Position numbers and translations under genes: made by a program. This document shows positions 48,276 through 55,877 of a stretch of DNA of 64,000 nt, piece after piece; the first letter of the stretch is position 1; every line of letters starts with the position of its first letter. Source of the DNA: Albimonas pacifica. Its GTDB lineage: Bacteria > Pseudomonadota > Alphaproteobacteria > Rhodobacterales > Rhodobacteraceae. The notes beneath the pieces were generated by a model, which saw only the letters and a list, made by a program, of their open reading frames with translations, was not told where the DNA came from and searched no databases. The stretch lies in NCBI RefSeq assembly GCF_900113695.1, contig NZ_FOQH01000011.1, positions 62,001-126,000 of the forward strand, in the 5' to 3' direction.

Positions 48276-48932
48276 ATGTCCTGGACCGACGAGCGGGTCG
48301 AGCTGCTCAAGTCCATGTGGGGCGAGGGCAAGAGCGCCAGCCAGATCGCCAAGGCGCTGGGCGGCGTGACCCGCAACGCCGTGATCGGCAAGGTCCACCG
48401 CCTGGGCCTGTCGAACCGCACCGCCGCCCCGAAGACCGGCGAGGAGAAGGAGGCGGCCCCCGCGCCCGCCGCCGCCGCGCCCGCGCCGCAGCCGCGCCCG
48501 GCCCCCGCGCCGGAGCCCGCCCCGCGCCCGGCCGCCGCCGCGCCCGAGCCGGAGCCCGCGCCGCGCCCGGCCGCGCCGCAGCCGGCCCCCGCCGCGCCGC
48601 GCGCCGCCGCCCCGGCGCCCGAGGAGCCCGTCGAGCGTCCCGCCCCCCGGGCGGTCTCGCCGATGCCGCCCAACGGGCCGCAGCCGCCGCAGGTCACGGA
48701 GGTCTCCGAGGAGGCCCGCCGCAACCTCGAGGAGGTGGAGAAGAAGGCCAAGCGCCTGAACCTGCTGCAGCTGACCGAGCGCACCTGCAAGTGGCCGATC
48801 GGCGATCCGGCGACGGACGACTTCTTCTTCTGCGGCCTGCCCTCGCTGGGCGGCAAGCCCTATTGCGAGGCCCATGTCCAGGTGGCCTTCCAGCCGATGA
48901 GCGCGCGGCGCGACCGCTCCCGCTCCCGCTGA
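48276..48932 (+). CDS. gcrA: GcrA cell cycle regulator
   Basis: A 218-residue GcrA protein. The conserved N-terminal DNA-binding part MSWTDERVELLKSMWGEGKS through VIGKVHRLGLSNR (residues 1-48) and the C-terminal sigma70-binding part with TCKWPIGDP and FCGLPSLGGKPYCEAH (about 170-205) are intact. Between them is a long Pro/Ala/Glu linker. GcrA works with sigma70 at CcrM-methylated GANTC promoters. Start at 48276, with GGAGA before it; another in-frame ATG lies 12 bases upstream. Confidence 0.95.
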   Translation: MSWTDERVELLKSMWGEGKSASQIAKALGGVTRNAVIGKVHRLGLSNRTAAPKTGEEKEAAPAPAAAAPAPQPRPAPAPEPAPRPAAAAPEPEPAPRPAAPQPAPAAPRAAAPAPEEPVERPAPRAVSPMPPNGPQPPQVTEVSEEARRNLEEVEKKAKRLNLLQLTERTCKWPIGDPATDDFFFCGLPSLGGKPYCEAHVQVAFQPMSARRDRSRSR

Positions 48933-48940
48933 GCGGACCT

Positions 48941-48965
48941 GCGGAGAGGCCCCCGGCCTCTCCGC
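48941..48965 (+). terminator. gcrA terminator
   Basis: GCGGAGAGGCC at 48941-48951 and GGCCTCTCCGC at 48955-48965 form a perfect 11-bp stem with a CCC loop, directly after the stop; only C-rich sequence follows, with no T tract. Confidence 0.65.
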
Positions 48966-49325
48966 CCCCCTCTCGCCTGCCGGCCCGCGCCGCCGCGGCC
49001 CCCTCCCCTCCCCCGGACGCCCCGCGCCCGGCCCCTCCCCCCGGAGGCGCCGCGTCGACGGCTGCGCCCGGTCCCGCGGGTCCGCGCGCGGCGCGCGGCG
49101 GACGCCGCGCCCTGCGCGACGGCCGCGGGCGGGAGACGGAGGGGCCGGGCGCCCCGCCCGCCCCGCGCCGCGGGCGGGGCGCCGGGACCCGCGCGACGCC
49201 GGCCGCGGCGCCTCCGCCGCGCGCGTCGGGCGCGGCGGGGCGGGACGGCGCGCCCCCGCCCGCCGGCAGGCGCCGCGGGGCGGGCCGTGCGGCGCGGCGT
49301 GCCGGTCAGGTCTCGGGAACCGAGG
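48966..49325. other. GC-rich intergenic region between gcrA and phoU
   Basis: No gene supported. Contains one GGCGCCGCGTCGAC motif (49046-49059) and many short GC palindromes; the two flanking genes converge here. Confidence 0.4.
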
Positions 49326-50081
49326 TCAGGGCTCGGGGGAGACGTCGATCTCCGTGCCGCGCAGCATCCACCAGGTGGCGGCGGCGACGTGGCGGGCCTG
49401 GTCGCCGATCCGCTCCAGGTCCTTGGCGATGAACAGGCGCCGGGCGCCGGGGACCACCTGGTCGGCGCCCTCGGCCATGCGCGCCAGCAGCGAGCGGGTC
49501 AGGGACTCGTAATGCGCGTCCAGCTCCCCGTCGCGCCGCCAGACCGCCCGGGCGGCCTCGGCGTCGCGGGCCTGGTGGGCGGAGATCGCCGAGGCGAGCT
49601 GCGCCAGCGCCCGCTGGCCGAAGCGGCGCAGGGCGGCGTCCATGTCCTCGCCCGGCGCAGGAGCGGGCGCGGCGGGGGCGGGCGCCTCCTCGCGCAGGCG
49701 GGCCGCGCCCTCGGCGAGATTGGCCGACAGGTCCCCGCTGCGCGCCAGCGCCGCCAGCGCCCGCAGCGCCGCCAGCAGCTGGCGCAGGTCCCCGCCCATC
49801 GGCTGGCGCAGCGCGACCAGCGAGGCGGCCCGGTCGTTGGCCTCGCGCGCCAGCAGCCGCTGGCGGTCGCGCAGCGCGCGCACCTCCGCCGCCTCCGCCG
49901 CCCCGCCGCGCAGCAGCAGCGAGAGCGCGGCCGAGAGCAGCTCCTCGGCCATGCCGCCCACCCGCGCGGTCTGCGCCGCGACCTGGCGCAGGTCGTCGTC
50001 GAAGGAGCTGACCGTATGGCGGCGCCCGGGCGCCTCCGCCTGCGGGCGGTCGGGCCGCAGGGGGTCGGGGTGCTGAAACAT
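49326..50081 (-). CDS. phoU: PhoU-like phosphate signalling protein
   Basis: A 251-residue helical protein of the PhoU family, with two repeats: the first around residues 28-110 (FDDDLRQVAAQTARVGGMAEELLSAA start), the second around 150-245 with the signature AKDLERIGDQARHVAAAT. PhoU links phosphate transporters to PhoR. phoR lies upstream on the same strand, 148 bases away; no pst genes or phoB are present. An Ala/Pro-rich linker joins the repeats. Confidence 0.85.
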   Translation of the reverse strand: MFQHPDPLRPDRPQAEAPGRRHTVSSFDDDLRQVAAQTARVGGMAEELLSAALSLLLRGGAAEAAEVRALRDRQRLLAREANDRAASLVALRQPMGGDLRQLLAALRALAALARSGDLSANLAEGAARLREEAPAPAAPAPAPGEDMDAALRRFGQRALAQLASAISAHQARDAEAARAVWRRDGELDAHYESLTRSLLARMAEGADQVVPGARRLFIAKDLERIGDQARHVAAATWWMLRGTEIDVSPEP

Positions 50082-50127
50082 GAGATCCGGCGAAAACGCT
50101 GACGTGCGGTCACGTTACAGGCGATGC

Positions 50128-50145
50128 ATGACATGCGTATGTCGC
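50128..50145 (-). promoter_or_regulatory. possible Pho box upstream of phoU
   Basis: On the minus strand GCGACAT and ATGTCAT lie 11 bases apart, as two half sites of a Pho box (consensus CTGTCAT, 4-base spacer). The second matches 6 of 7, the first poorly. It lies in a local AT-richer patch 47 bases before the start codon. Confidence 0.3.
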
Positions 50146-50229
50146 CGCCCGGTGGAACGCGCCGGGATCGGAGGATTTTTCACGCGGTCGCGATCCGTCG
50201 CGCCGGCGGGCCGCCGCCGGCCCGCCCCG

Positions 50230-51540
50230 TCAGCGCGCCTGCGCCCGGGCCGCCGCCCCGCCGCTTGCCGGCTCGCGCCCCGGCTCGCTGGCCGCGCCGG
50301 GCTCGGCCGGCAGCCACAGGGTGAAGGCCGCGCCCTCGCCGGGCGCGCTCTCCACGCTCAGCTCGCCGCGGTGGCGCGACATGATGTGCTTGACGATGGC
50401 GAGCCCCAGCCCCGTGCCCCCCTGGTTGCGCGAGCGGCGGACGGAGACGCGGTAGAAGCGCTCGGTCAGCCGCGGCAGGTGCTCGCGCGGGATGCCCTCG
50501 CCATGGTCGCGCACGGTCAGGCCGATCATGCCGGGATGGCTGGGCGAGGCGGGGGCGGGCAGGATCTCGACCGGGCCCTCGCCGTATTTCATCGCGTTTT
50601 CCATCAGGTTGCCGATCGCCTGGATCAGCTGGTCGCGATCCCCGCGCACCATCGGGCCGTGGGCGGGGGCGAGCAGGCGGATCTCCACCCCCCGCTCGGC
50701 GGCGACGGGGGCCAGCGCCTCGGCCGTCTCGTGGGCGATCTCGCCCAGGTCCTGGCGCTCGGTCGGGGCCACGTGCTCGTTGAGCTCGATGCGGTTGAGC
50801 GACAGCAGGTCGTCGACCAGCCGCTGCATGCGCCCCGCCTGGGCCTGCATGATGCCCAGGAACCGCTCCTGCGCCTCGGGGTCGTCGCGGGCGGGGCCCT
50901 GCAGGGTCTCGATGAAGCCGCGGATCGAGGCGAGCGGCGTGCGCAGCTCGTGGCTGGCGTTGGCGATGAAGTCGGTGCGCATCCGCTCCAGCCGCAGGTC
51001 CTGGGTGCGCTCGGTGAACAGGCACAGCACGTGGCGGCGACGGGGGCGGCCGGGGGCGTCGGCGCGCGAGGCGCCGTCGACATGGGCCCGGATCACCCGG
51101 TTGCGGTCGCCGTGGAGCGTGAAGTCGAAGCTGCGCGGCGGCCCGCCCGCCTGCGCCTCGGCCAGCGCGTCGAGGAAGTCGGGCGCGCGGAACGACATCG
51201 AGTGGTGCTCGCCGACCCTCAGCCGCTCGAACAGCTCGCGGGCGGCGGGGTTGGCGTATTCGATCAGGCCGGCGGGATCGATCAGCAGCAGCGGGAACGG
51301 CAGCCGGTCGAGCGCGGCGCGCCCCAGCCCGGGCTCGAGCCCCGGCAGGCGCGGCGCGGGCGGGGCGGCGGCGCCGCCGGCGTCGGGGATGCGCAGGGCG
51401 AAGGCGAAGAGCGCCGCGCCGAACAGTCCCGCCGCCGCCTGCCCCCAGAACGGCGCGCCCAGCGCCCCCGCGGCCGCCGCCCCGGAGAGCGAGGCGACGG
51501 CGACGGCGATTCGGCGGGCGGTCTCGCCGCGGAGGGGCAT
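50230..51540 (-). CDS. phoR: PhoR-like sensor histidine kinase
   Basis: A 436-residue kinase with two N-terminal membrane helices (10-48), a PAS domain (about 75-180), the HisKA phosphorylation box NASHELRTPL with His197, and an HATPase domain with NLMENAMKYGEG and GTGLGLAIVKHI. This is the PhoR layout. No response regulator is adjacent, so pairing with PhoB is inferred only from phoU nearby. Confidence 0.88.
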   Translation of the reverse strand: MPLRGETARRIAVAVASLSGAAAAGALGAPFWGQAAAGLFGAALFAFALRIPDAGGAAAPPAPRLPGLEPGLGRAALDRLPFPLLLIDPAGLIEYANPAARELFERLRVGEHHSMSFRAPDFLDALAEAQAGGPPRSFDFTLHGDRNRVIRAHVDGASRADAPGRPRRRHVLCLFTERTQDLRLERMRTDFIANASHELRTPLASIRGFIETLQGPARDDPEAQERFLGIMQAQAGRMQRLVDDLLSLNRIELNEHVAPTERQDLGEIAHETAEALAPVAAERGVEIRLLAPAHGPMVRGDRDQLIQAIGNLMENAMKYGEGPVEILPAPASPSHPGMIGLTVRDHGEGIPREHLPRLTERFYRVSVRRSRNQGGTGLGLAIVKHIMSRHRGELSVESAPGEGAAFTLWLPAEPGAASEPGREPASGGAAARAQAR

Positions 51541-51817
51541 CGGCGTCCTTTCGGCGGGGCGCGTGGGGCGCGCCGCGCATCGGCGGCCCTGGGGGGCCGC
51601 GGGGGTCGTGCGGGCCCGCGCGCGATGGTCGTGCGGGCCCGCGCGGGCAGGTCCGCGCGGGGCGGCGGTTTCCGGGCGCGCGAAGCGGCCGGGAGGTCAC
51701 GCCCCGATACCATGCGTCGCGGGCGGGGCGAAGGAGGTTTGCCTTCATCGCTCCGTCACATATTTACACCGCGACGGGCCCGAGCGACGGTCCGCCCGAC
51801 CTCCGGGATTGCGAGCC

Positions 51818-52261
51818 ATGATCCGCTACACCCTGCGCTGCGCCGATGGGCACGAGTTCGAGAGCTGGTTCCAGTCGGCCGAGGCCTTCGACAAGGTCAG
51901 GGCCGCGGGCGGGCTGGCCTGCGTGATGTGCGGCTCCGACCAGGTGACCAAGTCGCTGATGGCCCCCGCGCTCGGAGCCGGCACGAAGAAGGGCGCGCCG
52001 GAGCCGGCGGCCGAGACCGCGCCGATGCTCTCCGCGCCCGACAGCCCGCTCGAGGCCGCCATGAAGGCGCTGCGCCAGCGGGTCGAGGCCTCGGCCGAGA
52101 ACGTGGGCCGCGACTTCGCGGCCATGGCCCGCCGGATGCACGAGGGCGAGGTCGAGGACCGGCCGATCTACGGAGAGGCCACCCGCGAGGAGGCCCGCAG
52201 CCTGATCGAGGACGGCGTCCCCGTCGCGCCCCTGCCCTGGCGCTCGGGCAAGGACAACTGA
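51818..52261 (+). CDS. DUF1178 family protein
   Basis: A 147-residue protein matching DUF1178: N-terminal MIRYTLRCADGHEFESWFQ with a CxxC-like zinc site (Cys8 and the CVMCGS near 36), a variable acidic middle, then RPIYGEATREEARSLIEDGVPVAPLPW near the end. Function unknown; common in alphaproteobacteria. It is monocistronic. Confidence 0.92.
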   Translation: MIRYTLRCADGHEFESWFQSAEAFDKVRAAGGLACVMCGSDQVTKSLMAPALGAGTKKGAPEPAAETAPMLSAPDSPLEAAMKALRQRVEASAENVGRDFAAMARRMHEGEVEDRPIYGEATREEARSLIEDGVPVAPLPWRSGKDN

Positions 52262-52442
52262 GCCCGCCGGCCTGCGCCGGGACGTCGCCCCCTCCCCCTG
52301 ACGGAACTCCCGCCGCGCGCGCCCCGGCCCTGCGGCGCGCTGCGTCGATCCCGCCCGGGCCCCGCCCGCGCTCGGCGGTGGACAAGCGCCCGCGGCCGTC
52401 GAAGAGTTCCGCCTCGGGAAAACCGCAAGGGAGGAGGCGGCG

Positions 52443-53183
52443 ATGCATGTCCTGATCACCGGGGGATCGAGGGGGATCGGCGCGGCCACGGCGCGGCTCT
52501 GCGCGGCGCGCGGCTGGGACGTGAGCGTGAACTACGTCGCCAACGCCGAGGCCGCCGCGGCGGTCGTGGCCGAGGTCGAGGCCGCCGGCGCCCGCGCGGT
52601 CGCCCTGCAGGCCGACATGGGCGAGATCGACGCGGCCGAGACCCTGTTCGACGCCGCCGAGGCCGCCCTCGGGCCGGTGACGGGCTTCGTCAACAACGCC
52701 GGCATCGTGGCGAAGGCCTCGATGCTGGCGGACATGGAGCCGGCGCGGGTGAAGCGGATGATCGACGTCAACGTGACCGGCGCGATCCTGGCGCTGCGCG
52801 CGGCGGCGCGGCGGATGCCCACGGACCGCGGCGGCCCGGGCGGGGCGATCGTCAACATCTCCTCCGCCGCCGCCCGGCTGGGCTCGCCCGCGACCTACGT
52901 CGACTACGCGGCCTCGAAGGGGGCGATCGACACGCTGACGCTGGGCATGGCGCAGGAGCTCGCCAAGGGCGGCGTGCGGGTGAACTGCGTGCGCCCCGGG
53001 ATCGTGGAGACCGACATCCACCTCGACAGCCACGGCTTCGACCGCGCCGCCCAGGCGGGACCGAGCCTGCCGATGGGCCGCGCCGGGCGCGCCAACGAGA
53101 TCGCCGAGGCCATCGTCTGGCTCCTCTCCGACGCGGCCTCCTACACCTCCGGCGCGCTGCTGGACGTGGCGGGGGCGCGCTGA
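52443..53183 (+). CDS. short-chain dehydrogenase/reductase
   Basis: A 246-residue classical SDR: TGGSRGIG cofactor loop at residues 6-13, NNAGI near 84, Ser near 141 (ISSAAAR), and the YxxxK pair in YVDYAASKGA near 155. The N-V-N-Y after strand 2 suggests NADP. Substrate unknown; resembles 3-oxoacyl-ACP reductase-like sugar or fatty acid reductases. GGGAGGAGG precedes the ATG. Confidence 0.92.
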   Translation: MHVLITGGSRGIGAATARLCAARGWDVSVNYVANAEAAAAVVAEVEAAGARAVALQADMGEIDAAETLFDAAEAALGPVTGFVNNAGIVAKASMLADMEPARVKRMIDVNVTGAILALRAAARRMPTDRGGPGGAIVNISSAAARLGSPATYVDYAASKGAIDTLTLGMAQELAKGGVRVNCVRPGIVETDIHLDSHGFDRAAQAGPSLPMGRAGRANEIAEAIVWLLSDAASYTSGALLDVAGAR

Positions 53184-53280
53184 GGGGCCGCCTCGCGGCC
53201 CGACGGGCGCATCGCGTCTGCTACGCCGGCGATGGGCCTGACGGTCGGGAGGCGCCCGCGGCCTCCGCGGCCCGTGCGTC

Positions 53281-53635
53281 CCAGCCAAGCCCGCCCGCAG
53301 GGCGCCTGCAGACCGCTTGTCGGAGGAGCGGTCTACAGGCGCCCTGCGGGCGGGCTCGGCTCGGAAGCTCCAAGAGGAGGCGGAGCGCGGAACCGCCGGT
53401 GGGGAGCCTCCGGCGGGCTCCTGACTCACCCAAGAACAAGCCCGCGCCTGATCTCCGCAGCCGTCTCTCGCCGATGGATGCCTGAGCGACTCGGCCCCCG
53501 GGGTCAAGGACAAGCCCGGCTTCGCCGGGTCGCTGCGCGATCCTTGACCCCGGGGGCCGAGTCGCTCCGTTCGGCATCCGCGAGAGACGGCTCCGGAGAA
53601 CAGGCGCTTTGCGAGGCCTGGCCGACGTCGCGCCA
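53281..53635 (+). repeat. dispersed palindromic element, copy C
   Basis: Like copy B in orientation. It begins with an inverted pair of module 1 (53281-53316 and 53328-53361), then a spacer, the GGAGCC/GGCTCC hairpin (53403-53421), and the 164-base palindrome 53444-53607 whose sequence is nearly that of copy B, including the centre. The tail GCTTTGCGAGGCCTGG follows. It lies between the convergent SDR and hsp20 genes. Confidence 0.92.
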
Positions 53636-53682
53636 CGGGCGTCCGGGGCGGGCGGCGAGATGGGTTGGGCGCCGAACGCGGA

Positions 53683-53714
53683 ACGGCCCGCCGGAGAGGG
53701 GGCCGGCGGGCCGT
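53683..53714 (-). terminator. terminator of hsp20
   Basis: ACGGCCCGCCGG (53683-53694) and CCGGCGGGCCGT (53703-53714) pair perfectly over 12 bases. It lies 57 bases after the hsp20 stop on the minus strand. Confidence 0.75.
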
Positions 53715-53771
53715 GCGGTCAGGTCCGGGCGGCGGCTTCGCGCAGGGCGAAGCCGCCGGGAGCGGGACGGA

Positions 53772-54236
53772 TCAGTTGACGGTCTTGGCCTCGAGCTCGG
53801 CCGGCTTCGAGGGCGCGGTCGCGATCTCGATGCGGCGGGGGCGCAGGGCCTCGGGGACCTCGCGGACCAGCTCGATGTGGAGCAGGCCGTTCTCCGTCCG
53901 CGCGCTCACCGGGCGCACATGGTCGGCGAGCTGGAAGCGACGCTCGAAGGCGCGCTCGGCGATGCCGCGGTGCAGGAAGCTGCGCTCGGTCTCCTCGGCC
54001 GGCTTGCGGCCGGAGACGACGAGCTGGCCGTCCTTGCTCTCCACCGTCAGGTCGTCCTCGGAGAAGCCCGCCACCGCGAGGGTGATGCGGTAGGCGCTCT
54101 CGCCGGTCTTCTCGATGTTGTAGGGCGGATAGGCCGGCTGGGTCGTCTCGCCCGCGAGGGCGGCGTCCATCAGGCCGGCGAGCCGGTCGAAGCCGACGGT
54201 CGAACGGTAGAGCGGGGACAAGTCGAAGTTGCGCAT
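53772..54236 (-). CDS. small heat shock protein (Hsp20/IbpA family)
   Basis: A 154-residue alpha-crystallin chaperone of the IbpA class: N-terminal MRNFDLSPLYRSTVGFDRL, the crystallin domain from about residue 38 (YNIEKTGESAYRITLAVAGF), the RGIAERAFERRFQLADHV segment near 90 and the A-x-x-x-NGLLHIEL strand near 113. It holds unfolded proteins in the cytoplasm. A heat-shock sigma promoter and a hairpin covering its ribosome binding site lie upstream, so it is controlled both in transcription and translation. Confidence 0.95.
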   Translation of the reverse strand: MRNFDLSPLYRSTVGFDRLAGLMDAALAGETTQPAYPPYNIEKTGESAYRITLAVAGFSEDDLTVESKDGQLVVSGRKPAEETERSFLHRGIAERAFERRFQLADHVRPVSARTENGLLHIELVREVPEALRPRRIEIATAPSKPAELEAKTVN

Positions 54237-54241
54237 GGGTT

Positions 54242-54264
54242 CATATCCTCTGCCAAGCGATATG
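54242..54264 (-). promoter_or_regulatory. ROSE-like RNA thermometer covering the hsp20 SD
   Basis: Read on the minus strand, CATATC-G-CTT pairs with GAG-GATATG around a GGCA loop, with one bulged G opposite the ribosome binding site AGAGGA. A bulged G in the strand facing the SD is the hallmark of ROSE thermometers that control hsp20 genes in alphaproteobacteria. The start codon lies 5 bases after this hairpin. Confidence 0.6.
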
Positions 54265-54339
54265 TCCGGTCGAGGACCCTCCCAAGGGACGGGTCCGGCT
54301 GGGTGCGTCGGCCCCGGTCTCCGGCCGCCGACGGGTCCG

Positions 54340-54368
54340 ATCTGGGGAGCGCGGGAAGCGGTTTCAAG
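54340..54368 (-). promoter_or_regulatory. sigma32 (RpoH) heat-shock promoter of hsp20
   Basis: On the minus strand CTTGAAA (54362-54368), a 14-base spacer and CCCCAGAT (54340-54347), close to the RpoH consensus CTTGAAA-N(11-16)-CCCCATNT. It would give a leader of about 100 bases ending in the thermometer-like hairpin. Confidence 0.85.
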
Positions 54369-54488
54369 ACCTCGGGCGCGGGCCGCCGCAGGGCCCGGGG
54401 ACGCCCCGGAACGCGGACGGGGCGCCCCCTTGCGGAGGCGCCCCGTCGGGCGCGCGTCGCTCGCTCCGGGCCGCGGCCCGGGGGCGGC

Positions 54489-54926
54489 TCACTGCGTGGG
54501 CGAGGGGGGCTTGGCCGAGGCGAAGCCGCTGGCGCTCTGCTGCGAGCTGCCGAGGCCGGCCGGGGCGTAGCCGCCGGTCGCGCCGCCGGCGACGCCGGCC
54601 GCGCTCATCATCGCGCCCGGATCGACGCCGCCGGGGACCTGGTGGGTCGGGGTCGGCCCCTGCGCGTTGCGCAGGAAGTCGGGCAGCGAACTGGGGTCCA
54701 TGCCGATCGCCGAGGAGCCGGCCAGCGCGATGCGCTTGGCCACGCCCAGCGGCCCGTCGAGCGCGGCCATGATCCCGTCGCCCGCGCTCTCGATGCTGGT
54801 CAGGCCGTTCTGGCCCGAGCCGCCCGAGGCCGGCGCCCCGCCGAGATCGAACATGCCGAACCCGGCCAGCATCGCGACGCCCGCGCCGGGCATCAGCACG
54901 TATTTCCCCAGAATCTTCATCAGCAT
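54489..54926 (-). CDS. small hypothetical protein with N-terminal hydrophobic segment
   Basis: A 145-residue protein starting MLMKILGKYVLMPGAGVAML; the hydrophobic N-terminal 25 residues could be a signal or anchor. The rest is Gly, Ala, Ser and Pro rich, low complexity. I recognise no family. It lies 93 bases after two tandem trypsin-like proteases on the same strand, so it might be their substrate or partner; that is inference. Confidence 0.6.
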   Translation of the reverse strand: MLMKILGKYVLMPGAGVAMLAGFGMFDLGGAPASGGSGQNGLTSIESAGDGIMAALDGPLGVAKRIALAGSSAIGMDPSSLPDFLRNAQGPTPTHQVPGGVDPGAMMSAAGVAGGATGGYAPAGLGSSQQSASGFASAKPPSPTQ

Positions 54927-55019
54927 CGGCTGATCCTTCCATGTCTGCGCCGCCGCCTCGGGGCTGCGCGGGCCGTGTCCTTCCGGTTCCCGGCCCCGGG
55001 GCTCCCGCCCGGGACCCGC

Positions 55020-55877
55020 TCAGTCCTGCGGCGGGCGGCTGGTCTTCCAGCCGCCGGCGCGCGTCGACGGCCCGAGGCCGCCCGTGCTTTCCGGCCGCGC
55101 GGCCGCGCGGCGGATCTCCTGTTCGTCCATCGCCCGACGCAGCAGCGGCAGGGTGTCGGAGGCGGCCGAGGCGTAGCTGAACCGCCGGCTCTTGGCCGAG
55201 ATCACCCCCGCCAGCCGCAGCGCCCCGGTCGCGTCGCGCACCAGCACCGGGCTGCCCGAGGAGCCCGGCGCCGCCTCGCAGTCCAGCGCGGCCACCGGGC
55301 CCGAGCGACGCTCGACCCGGCAGGGCTCCTGCAGGGAGAGCGCGCGGTCGCGCCCGGCCCCGTAGGACAGGAGCACGACCGCGCCTCCGGGCGGGGGCAG
55401 GTCGCCCGGATGGTAGCTGGGGAAGGCGGAGGTCAGCAGCGGCTGGTCGAGCTCGACCAGCGCCACGTCGGCGGCGATCTCGGTGTAGGCGGCCGCCGGG
55501 CCGTTCCACCGGTAGTTGGGATGCACGGCGTAGCGGCGCACCTGGCGCACCGCCTGCTCGCCGCCGTCGCGCAGGCCGGCGCGGAACCACAGGTCGGCCG
55601 AGCGGCGCGGGCGGCCGCGGTCGTCGAACAGGCAATGCGCCGCCGTCAGCGCGTGGGAGGCGTCGAAGAGCGTCGCGGTGCAGTATCCGCCGTCCGGCAG
55701 GTCCAGCCGGCCGACGCCGGCGTAGGCCCGCTGCTCGTGGGCGGCGAGGAGGCGGCGGGGCGCGGTCTCGGTCGCGCCCTCGACCTCCTGGGCGGGGGCG
55801 GGGGTCGCGGCCGCGGCCAGGCCGGCGGCGGCGAGGGCCAGGGCGGCGCGGCGGAGGCAGGGGAAGCGCGGGTTCAT
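55020..55877 (-). CDS. trypsin-like (S1) serine protease, second of tandem pair
   Basis: A 285-residue exported protease. Signal peptide about 1-29 (ends APAQ). Triad: His81 in LTAAHC, Asp137 in ADVALVEL, Ser207 in GSSGSP. Three further cysteines could form disulfides. The C-terminal 30 residues are a disordered tail. It overlaps the upstream protease gene by 4 bases (ATGA). Confidence 0.9.
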   Translation of the reverse strand: MNPRFPCLRRAALALAAAGLAAAATPAPAQEVEGATETAPRRLLAAHEQRAYAGVGRLDLPDGGYCTATLFDASHALTAAHCLFDDRGRPRRSADLWFRAGLRDGGEQAVRQVRRYAVHPNYRWNGPAAAYTEIAADVALVELDQPLLTSAFPSYHPGDLPPPGGAVVLLSYGAGRDRALSLQEPCRVERRSGPVAALDCEAAPGSSGSPVLVRDATGALRLAGVISAKSRRFSYASAASDTLPLLRRAMDEQEIRRAAARPESTGGLGPSTRAGGWKTSRPPQD

